From Hemileia vastatrix (Eukaryota > Basidiomycota > Pucciniomycetes > Pucciniales > Zaghouaniaceae): 64,000 nucleotides of DNA. Position numbers and translations under genes: made by a program. Below are positions 1 through 11,025 of the stretch, piece after piece (positions within the stretch are counted from its first letter, which is position 1; each line of letters begins with the position of its first letter). The stretch covers positions 5,267,683 through 5,331,682 of the forward strand of contig JASXTE010000002.1 of the NCBI GenBank assembly GCA_030280995.1. Reading direction: 5' to 3'. Below the pieces are notes generated by a model. That model had not been told where the DNA came from and ran no database searches. It saw only the letters and a program-made list of their open reading frames with translations.

Positions 1-1
1 T

Positions 2-373
2 GAAAAACGCTTGGAACTATTCGAAATCAACTCTGAAGTCTCTAAAACTGCATTTCTACTCAAGCTACCTCCTAAATGGCAGGCTATTCACCCTGTTTTT
101 CACGTATCTCTCCTGGAACTGGCTTGAGAAACATACCCGGGAAAGAACGAACCTCCTCCGGAACCGGTCAAAGTAGAAGACCATCTAGAGTGGGAAGTAA
201 GCCGCATCCTTGATTCAAGAATGCGCAAGGGGAAACTTCAATACCTCGTGGAATGGGAAGGCTTCCTTGATAATACAGACAAAACATCCTGGGAACCAGC
301 CATCAATGTTTCTAACGCTCATGAACTTCTAAAATCTTTTCATCTTAAATATCCTTTAAAACCAAAACCTTAA
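2..373 (+). pseudogene. Ty3/gypsy pol C-terminus with chromodomain (element E3, 3' end)
   Basis: Frame 2 reads a gypsy integrase tail (residues like LPPKWQAIHPVFHVSLLE), then a chromodomain with the pattern EWEVSRILDSR, YLVEWEGF and TSWEP, ending at TAA 371-373. In chromoviruses this C-terminal module tethers integrase to chromatin. A single in-frame TGA at 125-127 separates the integrase tail from the chromodomain. It could be a CGA-to-TGA transition or a base error, since the frame is otherwise clean. The rest of the element lies outside the window to the left. The family call is firm. Confidence 0.9.
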
Positions 374-1248
374 AACTCTCTTTTATTTTTTCTTTCTCTT
401 TTTTTTCTTTCTTCTCTTTTCTTTTCTTCTTTTTAAAATCTAAAACATCTTTACTTCTAAAAAATTCCTTAATTTTGTTTTCTTCTTTATTCTTTTTCTT
501 TTCAAAATTTTTCAACCTTCTTTAAAATAAACAAAATAAAGTTAAAAATAAAATGAAATAAAATAAAAATTCAAATTAAAAAATAAATAAATCAAAAATC
601 AAATTAAAATAAAATAAAATAAAATTAAAATTAAAATCTTTTTCTTTTTTACTTTTCAATTTTCTATATACATTCTTTCTTTTAAAATTTCTTTTCCTCA
701 AACTATCAAAATTTTTCACAAACGCAACACAACCATCTTCTCAAACTTCACTTTAACCTCTAAATCTCTCTTTTAAATCCTTCGAACAAATTACTTCTTT
801 CTTTCAAAACTCTTTTAAAAATTTATTTCTTCTCTTCTTTTTTTTCTTTTCTTTTTTCAAATAACTAAATTCCTCAAATCTCTAATTAACAAAATTTCAT
901 AAATAACAAATTGTTTCTTTTCATTAAATTTTATTTACAACAAAATTATTTCAATCAATTATTTCTTTCTTCTTTCTTTCTTTCTTCTTACTTAATTCTT
1001 TTTCTTTTCAAACTTTAAAACTAAAACTCCTTCAATCAAATATTCTTTCTTTTCCTCTCTCATTTAAACTTCTTCTTTCAAAATTTTAAAACAAAATTCT
1101 ATTTAAATCTTTTTTCTGTCTTTTCCTTTTTCTCTCAAAATCTTATAAAAAATAAAATATTAAAATTTTCATAAAACAACAAAATAAAATAACTAAATAC
1201 AAATTGTTTTTTACTTTACTTTTCTTTCTTTTCTTTTCTCTTTCCATT
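374..1248. other. T/C-rich low-complexity spacer of element E3
   Basis: Between the pol stop and the antisense ORF lies about 870 bp of strongly pyrimidine-biased, AT-rich sequence (runs of TTTCTTT and TTTTCTTC, then AAATAAAA). I see no ORF, tRNA or clear repeat unit in it. It appears to be part of the element, because the 3' LTR follows further on. Confidence 0.6.
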
Positions 1249-2245
1249 TTAAATTCTCTCTTTTATTTTACCCTGAACAAATTCCTTCATCTTCTTCAAA
1301 ATCTCCCTTATTTCCTTCCTACACTTCTCAAAGACTTCCCCCTCTCCTACTGAAATCACTTCTCCAATTTCCAGTAGCTCCTCGGCCACGTCAAAGGAGG
1401 TGGTATCGACAATCTTATTGATTTTGCTGCTTAAGTCTTCAATAAACCTCACTCGCCAAACCTGGCGAGGCTTTTTTGACCATACTTGATCGAGGGTTTC
1501 TTCATTCTCCTCCCTCAAGGCAACCACTGGTAATCTATCTTCGGTCGAGATCAACACTGTCACTTCCACAGCAGTGGGTTCCACAATGTTCGCTTCCACA
1601 TTTGAAGCTTCCACCGTAGGGACTTCTGCAATGAAGTCTGAATTCTAAAACAAAACCATCAGTAACTAAATTTATAAAATATCAGGAGAATGGACTTAAT
1701 TCAAAGATGGGGTCTGCTTCTAAGAACAATCTCAGAGTGACCTCCACAGCCACTTCCTTTTCCTCTTCGTCATCCTTGATGACCACATGTCGCTTTTTTG
1801 GGGTCTGTCTTGAAATGGAGATTTCCTCTTACTCCTCAACTAACTTGTTGACTTCTTCTTCGACCACTTGTTTCTTGCTTGCAGCCCAAGTCACCCAGGT
1901 TGCTACATTGTCTTCAGCCTCCTCCTCATTTGCTCCCACCGATTGATTGTCCCCAATTGAGACATCCCAAATATCTTTGACTACCTCTTTTGTCTTGGGA
2001 ATCACCCAGTATTTAGTCTTCGTGAACCGACTCTTGATGTCGGCATTCTTCGACAAGGCGTCACATGCCACCCGTCTCCAGTGGCAAAATTTGCACTTCT
2101 GGAGAGGACCTTGTGTCGCTGTGCTTTCCACGCAAAAGTACTCCATTGACTCGCAAGCCGTGCAAGCCTTGGAATATTGCCATGTGACAATTCCCCCATC
2201 CGCTTTAGGGTGTGGAGGTGTGGGAGTTGGAGTAGGGAAATCCAT
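1249..2245 (-). CDS. Antisense ORF of E3 with Zn2Cys6-like cysteine cluster
   Basis: On the minus strand, facing pol, a 138-codon ORF (2245-1829) starts with a Thr/Pro-rich tract. It then shows six cysteines at residues 28, 31, 38, 51, 54 and 61, spacing C-X2-C-X6-C-X12-C-X2-C-X6-C, which fits the fungal Zn2Cys6 binuclear cluster. After the TAA at 1829-1831 the same frame continues with acidic coding-like sequence to about 1695. A TTTTAG acceptor at 1645-1650 could then open a second exon (1644-1249), which is Glu-rich and probably coiled-coil. The gene therefore looks spliced and slightly broken, or the TAA is a mutation. It lies between pol and the 3' LTR, so it belongs to the retroelement. 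The function is not known; nucleic-acid binding is an inference from the cysteines. Confidence 0.6.
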
Positions 2246-2346
2246 ATTAGTAAATTATAGAGTAATTAAAAATAAAAGTAAAGGGAAACTAGTGTGGGAA
2301 GTATGTCTTATGCTCAACGGAGCTTGCGTTCTTATACCCGGGAATC

Positions 2347-3150
2347 TGTCACGCGCCACATGACACTCGAGGCAAAAGCAGCTCATTAAATCAATAATAA
2401 GAGGTTTTTAAATCCATACTTGAAGCACAGAAAGAAATTCTCCATAGCAACTGCAACTTTCCTTTGTGTACTTGCTATTCAACCGCACTAGTCTAAACTC
2501 TAAATCTAAATTAGTCAATCTCTCAATAGTGTGTCTTAGTCTTTTTCTCAATAAGCAACGCACAGCGCAATAGCAAATGTAATAGTACATTAAAAGGTTT
2601 ATGAAATGTTTGTGGATTATTAAGGGGTAGTGAGCATGGACGGAATGGTTAGTGGAGGATTAAGGGGTAAACAGATGTTAGTGAGGAGGGTCCAGGTGTA
2701 ACGGATGTATTTTAATGGTATGTGATGTGCGGAATAGTGGATGGGTATGAGGTCAATGCAAGGAGGAGTAAAGGATATAAAAGGGGTTGGGTTTTGGGCT
2801 CGATACTCTTTAGAATTAAATTATAAAGAACGTATATATAGTTAATAGTGGTAAAGCTTTAGGTTAAATCATTATTATTGTATCTTTCCTTATTTCCTCA
2901 AATAATCATTTCTAAGAAAAATCTTTTAATTATTGAGTTTCCAAACCTTAGTGAGATTTTAAGAATTTTAATATTACCTTTAAATTATATTAGAATCCTT
3001 CTCAAACATATCTTGAAGAAGTAGCTCTTCCTTCAAGTCATCTTCAAATCACTTCCTCGAACATTTCCTCTGTGCATCAAAGAAGTTTCTAAACTCCTGA
3101 TCTCACTTACAGGAACATCCTCGACCTTGTGCGTAGGTCGTCTGGTGACA
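2347..3150 (+). repeat. 3' LTR of element E3 (804 bp, TGTCAC...GTGACA)
   Basis: The LTR begins TGTCACGCG at 2347 and ends GGTGACA at 3150. Two further copies in reverse orientation lie at 3454-5332 (interrupted) and 6004-6814. Polarity is set by a TATA box at 2776-2782 and by the pol and chromodomain lying upstream. The right flank (3151 onward) is another element's RT gene, so E3 inserted there. The matching TSD would be CAACC (3151-3155), with its partner outside the window. Confidence 0.85.
2776..2782 (+). promoter_or_regulatory. LTR TATA box
   Basis: GGATATAAAAGGGG lies in the middle of the LTR. The equivalent sequence is present in reverse in the other two LTR copies (around 3820-3835 and 6375-6395). 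It is the likely retroelement core promoter and fixes LTR orientation. Confidence 0.6.
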
Positions 3151-3453
3151 CAACCTAAGGCTACCGTCTTTTTTCTTTATAAAAAGAACAGGGAAGCCGG
3201 TTGGAGATTTTCTGGCTCTGATGAAAACTTTGGCTACATTCTCTGCAATGTAGTCTCGAAGAACTTGAGATTTGTCTTTCAACAAAGAATAGACAGGACC
3301 TGCCGGAGGTACTAGACCTATTAACTCTATTTTATTGTCATAGTTTCAATGAGGTGGTAACTTATTGGCCTTGCGGATTGAGAAAACATCGAGGAAATTG
3401 TGATAGATTTCCGGTAGAGTTGATTTAATGGCTTCAACGTTGATTTGGCCGTC
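3151..3453 (-). pseudogene. Ty3/gypsy RT N-terminal fragment (element E4)
   Basis: Minus-strand translation gives the conserved stretch leading into gypsy reverse transcriptase: PEIYHNFLDVFS, then LRDYIAENVAKVFIRARKSP and FIKKKDGSLRL. The frame stops at the 3' LTR of E3 (3150), exactly where VDYR would be expected. One in-frame TGA replaces an Arg-type codon after KLPPH, consistent with CGA to TGA. The upstream continuation, linker and protease, is on the far side of the solo LTR (5333-5928). It is a broken pol gene. Confidence 0.85.
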
Positions 3454-5332
3454 TGTCACCGGAAGACCTACGCACAAGGTCGAGGATGTTCCTGTATGTG
3501 AGATGAGGAGTTTAGATATTTCTTCAAAGCACAGAGGAATGATTCGAGGGAGGGTTTCAAAGATGACTCAAAGGAAGAACTACTGCTTCGATTTATGTTC
3601 GAGAAGGATTCTAATATAATTGAAAGGTAATATTGAAATTCTTAAGATCTCACGAAGGGTTGGAAACTCAACAATCAAAGATTTAGGATTTTAGAGATGA
3701 TTATTGAGAAAATAAAGAAAGATATAATAATAATGATTTAACTTAAAGCTTTACCACTATTAACTATAAATACGTTTTATAATTTAATTCTAAAGAATAT
3801 TGAAACAAAAACCCAACCCATTTTATATCCTTTACTCCTACTCGCATTGACCTCATACCCATCCACTATTCCGCACACCACAGACCATTAAAATACATCC
3901 TTTACACCTGGACCCTCCTCACTAACATCTGTTGACCCTTTAATCCTTTACTAACCATTCCGTCCATGCTCACCACCCCTTAATAACTCACAGACATTTC
4001 ATAAACCTTTTAATGTACTATTATATTGATTATTGCGCTGTGCGTTGCTTATTGAGAAAAAGACTAAGACACACTATTGAGAAATTGGCTAATTTAGATT
4101 TAGAGTTTAGACTAGCGCGGTTGAATAGCCAGTACACAAAGGAAAGCTGCAGTTACTATGGAGAATTGCTTTCTGCGCTTCGAGCATGGATTTGAGTCTC
4201 TTATTATTGATTTAATGAGCTACTTTTGCCTCGAGTGTCACATGGTGCTGTGGTCTTCCAACATTGGCAGGGGCCTTTGTTGTGTGATTTGGCGCTGTTT
4301 GTGCATGTCTTAATTGACATCTGTTAAAGAATTGGGTATTTTTCTGGTTTTATTTTGTGGATATTGGGTCTGCGGGTATGTGGGTACTATCATTGAATAG
4401 CCCTGGTTTTTCTCTATATTTTATGTCTTGAAGACAGTTTTCATATTCTGAGGTTTAAGGGGTCATTTCCTCATTTTTCATTTATAAAAGATTGCTGTTT
4501 AATTTTGTTTTTTGTGTTTTACGGGCTAACCTTAAGTCTTAGGGTTAAGTGCTTAGTACCATTGAATAGAGCTAATTTTTCTCTATATTTCATGTCACAA
4601 TGTTGTTATAGTGAAATTCCGTGTTTTAAAGGTTTTAGTAGTTGTAGCTAATTTTTCTAAGTAGATTAGTGGTTTTTGTTGGTTTTCTGGCTTCAGGGAG
4701 GCCGGGCCGCTTCAGGCGGCCCGCCCGCCTCTGTTTTAGGAGGTTGGGGAGCACTCCAGGAGGGTTTTTTATGCAATTTGGCGGGTACAGGCACCAGATT
4801 GGTGGGTGCGCATGGGCTCTTAGTTAGTGGTCTGTGTGTACATAGTGAATAAGACAGTTTGGGGCAACCTTAATCATCATAAAACCATCCGGAGGTGATA
4901 TCATTGTTCCTCACTCAGTTTTCACTGTTTTCTGGCCAAAATTGGCTGTGTTTGTTGCAAGTGAGTTCTTCCTTTAACTTAACTTTGGCAACTGTTTTCT
5001 CTGTTATAGTCTTGCAAGCTATAGCAAGTATTATTGCTGTCTCTGGTGTGGATTTTCAGCCTACATCAAGTATCTTTGCTGTCTCTGGTGTGGACTTTGT
5101 TCTACATTTAAGTTCTTTGGTCTGGTAGTCTATCTGGAGACTACTTTCTTGGCTCATCAAGCAGTCAAGTGTGTTAAACAGGAGCTTTAGCAAAACAGGA
5201 ACCAACTTACTTTAGCAAGTAAATCTCACTCTATTTTTCTAAAGGGACAGGGGATTTTCTCTCTGGTTTTTCTCCAACTCCCTTGGTCAAGGCCTATAGC
5301 TAGTACTATAGGATTGTCTACAGCGCGTGACA
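3454..5332 (-). repeat. Solo LTR of the E3/E4 family, split by another solo LTR
   Basis: TGTCACC begins at 3454. The LTR runs to about 4248, then resumes for its last ten bases, ending GTGACA at 5327-5332. Without the inner insert it is about 805 bp, matching the other two copies (804 and 811 bp). Flanks are CCGTC (3449-3453) and TTGTC (5333-5337), a 5-bp duplication with two C-to-T differences. Joining the flanks restores one pol reading frame on the minus strand, so this is a true insertion that later lost its internal region by LTR-LTR recombination. Confidence 0.8.
4249..5322 (+). repeat. Solo LTR of the G1 family (1074 bp)
   Basis: It starts TGTGGTCTTCC at 4249 and ends GGATTGTCTACA at 5322. 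The last ~80 bp match the ends of the LTRs at 44698-45606 and 49336-50231 almost base for base (from AAAGGGACAGGGG onward), and the start matches more loosely. It sits ten bases from the end of the preceding LTR. Flanks GTGC (4245-4248) and GCGC (5323-5326) look like a target duplication with one transition. Confidence 0.75.
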
Positions 5333-5928
5333 TTGTCCTCATCATCTTTGAGAGAATCTGTTGAGGGAAGACCAGAATTGAGAGAGCATAATTCGACTAC
5401 TTCAAGACAATTTAAATCCTCTTTGAGTGAAGTGATTGAGCTAGAAGGGTTAGCCAATTGCTCATTTAGAGAAAGATCAGATGCTTGCAAGTTATCTGGC
5501 AGAGATTTGTCTTCTAGAAGGACATTTTAAGGTGGGTTGTTTAACTCCCTATTGACCTGCATTGAAGAATCAAAAATATACTTAGCGCGTGGGATGATCA
5601 ATCCCCATGGATTCCAATGCGTTAAAAAATCATGGCCAAGGATGGTATCGTCCATTCTTGGGGCGTCCAAGACCGATAATTCCCACTCAAAGAGGGGAAA
5701 ATTTGGAAAGTTGAAAACCCATAAAACTTTCTTACTTACCCAATATTTGGTTTTCTCTGATTTGACCAAATAAATTAGAGTTTGATCAATATCTGTGAAT
5801 GTCAGCTTTAACTTCTCGGCAAAAGATAAACCAAAAAAAGAAATTGAAGCTCCAGAGTCTATAAGACAACTGAAGGGGGTATCCTCCTTAAAAAGAATGG
5901 TAGGAGGAGTGCGTTGAACAGGTGCCAT
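5333..5928 (-). pseudogene. Ty3/gypsy protease and linker fragment (element E4)
   Basis: A 133-codon ORF (5928-5527) contains the retropepsin motif FSCLIDSGAS near residues 18-27 and ILGHDFLTHWNP near residues 95-106, the usual protease fold ends. After a TAA that replaces a codon following NNPP, the frame continues through a Ser/Asp-rich linker (5490-5333) up to the solo LTR. Its continuation is the RT fragment at 3453-3151. The ATG is only about 75 bp from the adjacent LTR and no gag lies between, so gag appears deleted. Confidence 0.8.
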
Positions 5929-6003
5929 TTTAAAATATTTAGAGACACGTGAAAAAGGATGTAGTAGTTCAAAGAATGATAACTACGGAGAATTAAAGTA
6001 TAC

Positions 6004-6814
6004 TGTCACCGGAAAATCTATGCACAAGGTTGAGGGTGTTCCTGGAAAGTGAGATGTAGGAAGGATTTTAGAAACTTCTTCGAAGCACAGAGGAAATGTT
6101 TGAGGAAGTGATTCGAAGATGACTCAAAGGAAGAGCTACTGCTTTGAGATATGTTTGATAAGAATCTTAATATAATTTAAAGGTAATATTAATATCCTTA
6201 GGATCTCACAAAGGGTTGGAAACTCAATCATCAAAGATTTAAGTTTTAGAAATGATTACTGAGAAAATAAGGAAATGTAAAATAATAATGATTTAACCTG
6301 AAGCTTTACCACTATTAACTATATATACATTTTTTATAATTTAATTCTAAAGGAATATCAAACCAAAATCCAACACCTTTTATATCCATTACTCCTCCTC
6401 ACATTGACCTCATACCCATCCATCATTCTGCACACCACAGACCTCCAAAAATACACCCGTTACACCTGGACCCTCCTCACTAACATCCGTTGACCCTTTA
6501 ATCCTCCACTAACAATCCCGTCCATGCTCACTACCCCTGTTAATAACCCACAGATACTTAATAAAACTTTTAGCAGAATATTGCATTAACTATTGCGCTG
6601 TGCGTCGCTTATCAAAGAAAAGTCTAAGCACACTATTGAGAGATTGACTAATTTAGATTTAAAATTTAGATTAGCACAGTTGAATAGTGAGTACACAAAG
6701 GAAAGTCACAGTTGCTATATAGAATTATTTTCTGCGCTTTGAGTATGGATTTAGACCTCTGTATTATTGATTTAATGAGCTGCTTTTGCCTCGAGTGTCA
6801 CGTGGCATGTGACA
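6004..6814 (-). repeat. 5' LTR of element E4 (811 bp)
   Basis: It has TGTCAC/GTGACA ends and is the same family as 2347-3150 but reversed. It lies directly upstream of the minus-strand protease ORF with a short leader (5929-6003), so it is best read as E4's 5' LTR. The TATA-like GGATATAAAAGG is on the minus strand near 6380. The right flank (6815 onward) is unrelated tandem repeat. Confidence 0.75.
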
Positions 6815-7700
6815 GGTTCAGTGGTTGCTGAGATTTCAACCTCTGAAGTCAAGCCTTTTTTTCCAAATTTCACCTAATTTATTTCATGTTTTTATATTGC
6901 ATAATTAGAGAATAAAGATTCCAAAACTCTTATCTGATGATTATCTAGGCTTTTATCTCCCCCTTGTTGTAATTTTAATCATTACATTTGAATTTTTTGT
7001 GTATTCTTTAAAATAAGAGTCACTATTATGGTTAGGTTTATTTGAATATACTGTCCTATTAGCTGAAGATACTTCTGAAGCCTATATTTTATTTTAAGAA
7101 AACAGATTTGAATTAGGTTCAGTGGTTGCTGAGATATTGACCTTTAAAGTTGAGACTTTTTTCCCCGATTTGACTTTTTTTATTTCATGCTTTTATACAA
7201 CAAATAAGGGTTACATTTATTTAAATCATAGGTCCTTTAACTGAAGACTCTCCTGAAGCATATCTTTTATTTCTCACAAACAGGTTTGAATTAGATTTAG
7301 TGGTTGCTGATAATTTGAACTTTGAATTTGAGCTTCATTTCAGAATTTCCCTTTGTTTATTTCATGTTTTTATACTGCATAATTAGAGAATAAGGCTTCT
7401 GAAACTCTTATCTGATAATTATCTAAGATTTTATCTCCCTCGTGTTGGAATTTTCATCATCACTTTTTAAGTTTTTGTGAAATTTTGAAAATCAGAGTCA
7501 GTATTAGGTTTAGGTTTATTTGAACCTACTGTCATATTAGCTGAAGATACTTCTGAAACCTATCCTCTTTTTCAGCAAAACAATTTGAATTTGGTTCAGT
7601 GGCTGCTGAGATATTGACCTTTCAAGTTAAGTCTTTTTTTCCTAATTTCAGTTTCATTTATTTCATAATTCATATCATAACATTTACATCATGTATTTAT
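6815..7700. repeat. ~300-bp tandem repeat, four units
   Basis: Units start at about 6815, 7113, 7290 and 7591, each opening with a version of GGTTCAGTGGTTGCTGAGAT. They continue with a shared stretch including TTATTTCATG...ATACTGCATAATTAGAG, and close with GAAGATACTTCTGAAGC and GTTTGAATT. The second unit is shortened to about 178 bp. No coding capacity is visible. The last unit fades after about 7690. Confidence 0.8.
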
Positions 7701-8030
7701 CCTTCCAAATTCCTCAAACTACCTTACTCTTTACTTATTATTCTGCCTTTTCATCAAGGTGTGTTTTTTTCTTTTTCTTACCATTTTCATATGTCTAACC
7801 CTTCAATCATTTTTGCTGCTCTTATCAGATCAGTCAAAATTTAGTCCAACAAATCAACAAGGTAAGAAAAGAAATTAAAATTAATAAATTTACAAACCTT
7901 TTGGTAGATAAAAAAAGTTTGTTGATTTGTACAGTCATAAATATTTTTTATTCTTTCATAAATTTTTAATAAATAAATCTGATATTTAAATCTACTGAAC
8001 TAAACTAATGAGCCAACTAACCTTTTTTGT
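7701..8030. other. AT-rich sequence, nothing recognised
   Basis: Only low-complexity AT-rich sequence is visible here, with no credible ORF, no terminal repeats and no RNA gene. Confidence 0.4.
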
Positions 8031-9406
8031 ATAAATGGTAATCATGATAAAATTAAGTTGTTTCATGGGGCTCATCTAGCCTATACATGTGAAAAATCAC
8101 CAACTTAGTTTCTAGACTTGATCCACATTTTGGCTTGAGGAATTGTCATTACTTTAAAACTAGTGGATTTGATTTATCTGATTTATTTATAGATTAATAT
8201 ATGGAAGTTTATTAAATTTTTGGTGATTTTCACCCCTTACTTCAATAAAATTCAGGGGAGAGAATTGCCTTATTTTCAAATCTGAAATGGGAAACTGATG
8301 AGTTAGAATTTTTTTTTGATACCTACCCCTTGCTTCAATAAAATCCAGGGGAGGATATTGCCAAATTTTTCAAACAGATATAGAATTTTTTTGACTTCGG
8401 TTTATTTAGAAATGCAAATTTTTGGTGAGGTGATAAAATTATGTTGGTGATGAGGATTTTCACACAGGTTTCAGTATTATTTTACCATCTGAAATCCAAA
8501 AAGTGCAAGATAAGAGTCAAGTAAGGACAAATTATGTTATCAGGATCTCATGATATAACTATTTCTGATAAGATTAAAAGTAACTATTAAATTGGGAACC
8601 AAAAACAATATCCATTTCTTCATAGAAAATACACATGACATTGAGCTTTTTGGAAATAGTAGTAATTCCATTCTCCAAAGCATAATCATCAATACCAAAG
8701 CCAGTCAAAGTAGAAAAAAAATGAACCTTTTTATATTTTGATTGATACTTTTGAACCTCTTTTTCATTTTCTTAGGATCAATGTCAATTCTCCCTTTTGT
8801 AATCTTTTTTACTTCATTTTCCATAAACAAGAAGCCATTGAACTTTGATGAAGGTGGAATCTCACATTGAAAAAATGAATCATAATTTTATTTAATTTTG
8901 AGTAAATTGATAATGATGAGATAATTTCCCTTTTTTAGCTGTCCACACTTTGATTTCTCAGGTGAACGGTTGGATTATGCAAAGACCTTTGTGAAGTAAC
9001 TTTTTTTGAGTTGCCTTTTGAGTGCTGGATTTTCTGGGAGGCATTATGAAAATTTTATGTTACAAGAAAAGAAATTAAGAGGTTGAAAATATAAAAAAAG
9101 AAGGAAAAAACATGCCTGGTTAAAATTTCGCAATTAAATGTTTTGAATCTCAGTGAGGGGCGTGTGCCAAGGATTGATGAGAGGATTGAGGTCTGGGTGT
9201 CACATGTGACAGGGATGGGGTGGGAAAGGAAGCATGTATGTGGCAAACATGTGGTTGTGAAAAATAATTGGGAAAAAAGTGCTGATTTGAGGTCATAACT
9301 GACACCCATTTTTGAAATAAGTGAATTTTAAGCAAAATTTAAGTTCTGATTTGGTTTGAGATCCACAGTTAAGTTGAGTGCAAATTTTCTAGAACTGAAA
9401 ACCCCT
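8031..9406 (-). pseudogene. Harbinger-type element fragment with broken Myb/SANT-like exon
   Basis: Reading the minus strand: a terminal-repeat-like end AGGGG...CAGTTCTAG at about 9406, a leader with CACATGTGACACC, then a degenerate Myb/SANT-like exon (about 9048-8590). The exon retains YQSKYKKVHF and TGFGIDDYALENGITT but is broken by frameshifts and stops. It is joined directly at about 8580 to the 3'-untranslated segment (8580-8031) found after the Myb gene in other copies (52000-52560 and 60476-61060). The middle exons are missing here, so this is a deletion derivative. The minisatellite-like motif CACCCCTTACTTCAATAAAA occurs near 8230 and in variant form near 8325. Confidence 0.65.
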
Positions 9407-9408
9407 AT

Positions 9409-9720
9409 TCTTTCTTTTCTATTCTCCTCCTACTCAAACTGAAATTTCTAAAAATATTAACAGTTCTGACAATGACAATCCCGCAATGGAAGCTGCTTTA
9501 GATGAACTTCATGAACCCTCTAGCTCAAACTCCAAATTAAGGCATAAAGCCTCAACTTTAATGAACTTGAACCATCTGTTAAGACATAATAATAATTAAA
9601 TCAGCTCTTTTTCCTCCCATGATGATTATTTTGAGAAAATTTATCAGTAATTTTTTCACTATATATCTTCTTCAATAACAAATTTATTTATTTTTTCTAA
9701 TCATTTTTCTCAGAAAAATC
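9409..9720 (+). pseudogene. Myb/SANT-like gene, 3' exon remains (H1)
   Basis: Plus-strand translation gives PPTQTEISKNINSSDNDNP, then a Glu/Ser-rich stretch with NELP-like and MNLNHLL motifs. It is clearly homologous to the segment on the minus strand at 61757-61464. It ends in stops around 9600-9650. The DNA-binding exon is absent on this strand; a copy of it lies inverted just to the left (9048-8590). Confidence 0.55.
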
Positions 9721-9783
9721 CTCTATTGCAAAATATGCCCTTGACTTTGGGAAGATGAAGTTTGATCATATGCTAATGAAAGA

Positions 9784-11025
9784 TCAACAAGCCTTAGATT
9801 TGGATGAAATATATTTTTTCTTCAATAAAATTTTGAATAGTCCAGATTCAATCCAAAGGAGATGGAAAGAGTTTATTTTTATCCTTAGGATTAGCTTTTG
9901 ACTTATTTGGAAGGGGAAGCCAAAATGAGTAAAGTTGTGAAAAGATTCCAAACCTGGAGAAGCTTTTGTTGTCTTGTGATCAGTGTGAGAAGAGTCCCAA
10001 ACCAATTCAATTATTTGATTTCCTAATCCAAAATTGATTATAAACCTATAATCTGGGAAATATAAACCATGTCCTTTGATTTTAGCAGGTGAAGGAATAG
10101 GTTGTCTAGTAATAGGATTGATATGAGAGAAAATTCCTAAAGTAAGATAATTGGAATCATTTGAATTGGTATGAAACTTCTTATGAAATCCTGAATGAGT
10201 GATTATGACATTTGAAAACAATAGATATTCATTGCTATTTTCTTCCCATTCAGAGTCACACCAATTTTTTATTCCTACTTTAGTTTCAAGTTCTTGATTT
10301 TTTTGAAAGGCTTTATTACAGAGTTTTTTAAAGCAAAGAGCAAGAAAATAATAAAAAGAAGGTAAAGAGTCCCATTTTTGAAAATCATTATCTATTTCCA
10401 CTTTAGATAAATTTTTCAGCAAAGAATTGATGCCTATAGAATTAAAATGAGTGAACTATATTATAAATGAAACAATAAAATTTATTAGACTTACCAAGAA
10501 ATTAACCTTTAATAAATTCTGGTCTTCATCCAAAACCAATCATGATATCACCAAACCAATTCTTATTCCTTATTGGTAAGCAAACAAAAGCCACTTAATA
10601 TAGTTCAGAGATGAGATCAGATAGTTGAATAAAGGATTTATCTTTTGCTACATCAAATGAATAATTTTTGTAAATAATTTGAGGTTTAAAAGTATTACTG
10701 ATTACAGCCTTAACTTCATTGCCTCCTAATTTAGTTATATATTTGTTAACTTCAAGTAAGTTTTTCAGATATGTATTTTTTTATTGACTTTAGTTTTATA
10801 ATACTTGATGTTTAATATGTGGCCAAATGAAATATCCAAGTGAATTTTTTCAAAATTTCTTTTATTTTGATAATATTGATCATCATTTTTTATGTTTGAA
10901 GGGTTTGAAGAAGATTGAAATGAAGTAGAAATTGAAGAAAATGATAAAGAAGGTAAAGATGAAGATAGAAGTGTGGGCCTTGAATCAGAAGAAACAGATT
11001 TTTTTTCTGAAATTTTTTTTGACAA
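9784..11025 (-). pseudogene. Tet-like 2OG-Fe(II) oxygenase gene (H1), decayed
   Basis: The family is related to TET/JBP DNA base hydroxylases and strongly expanded in rusts. The main exon (10422-9784 plus ~10 codons upstream) shows LFSNVIITHSGFHKKFH, then GLYFPDYRFIINFG, VWDSSHTDHKTTK and FGFPFQISQKL, the expected oxygenase core order. A 61-nt GTAAGT...TATAG intron (10494-10434) joins it to an upstream exon containing VISNTFKPQIIY and IMIGF-RPEFIKG with three stops. A Ser-rich N-terminal segment reaches 11025. The HxD iron motif reads H-T-N here, so even the core would be inactive. It lies convergent to the Myb exon, about 60 bp away. Confidence 0.75.

Noticed and set aside
2408..2590. 60-codon ORF on the minus strand, repeated at 4013-4195 on the plus strand
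   Set aside because: It lies inside the E3/E4-family LTR in both places and is broken in the third copy (6560-6750).
9055..9335. Overlapping 84- and 61-codon frames on the minus strand
   Set aside because: This is the leader of the Harbinger-type fragment; the matching leader at 27070-27260 does not keep the frames.
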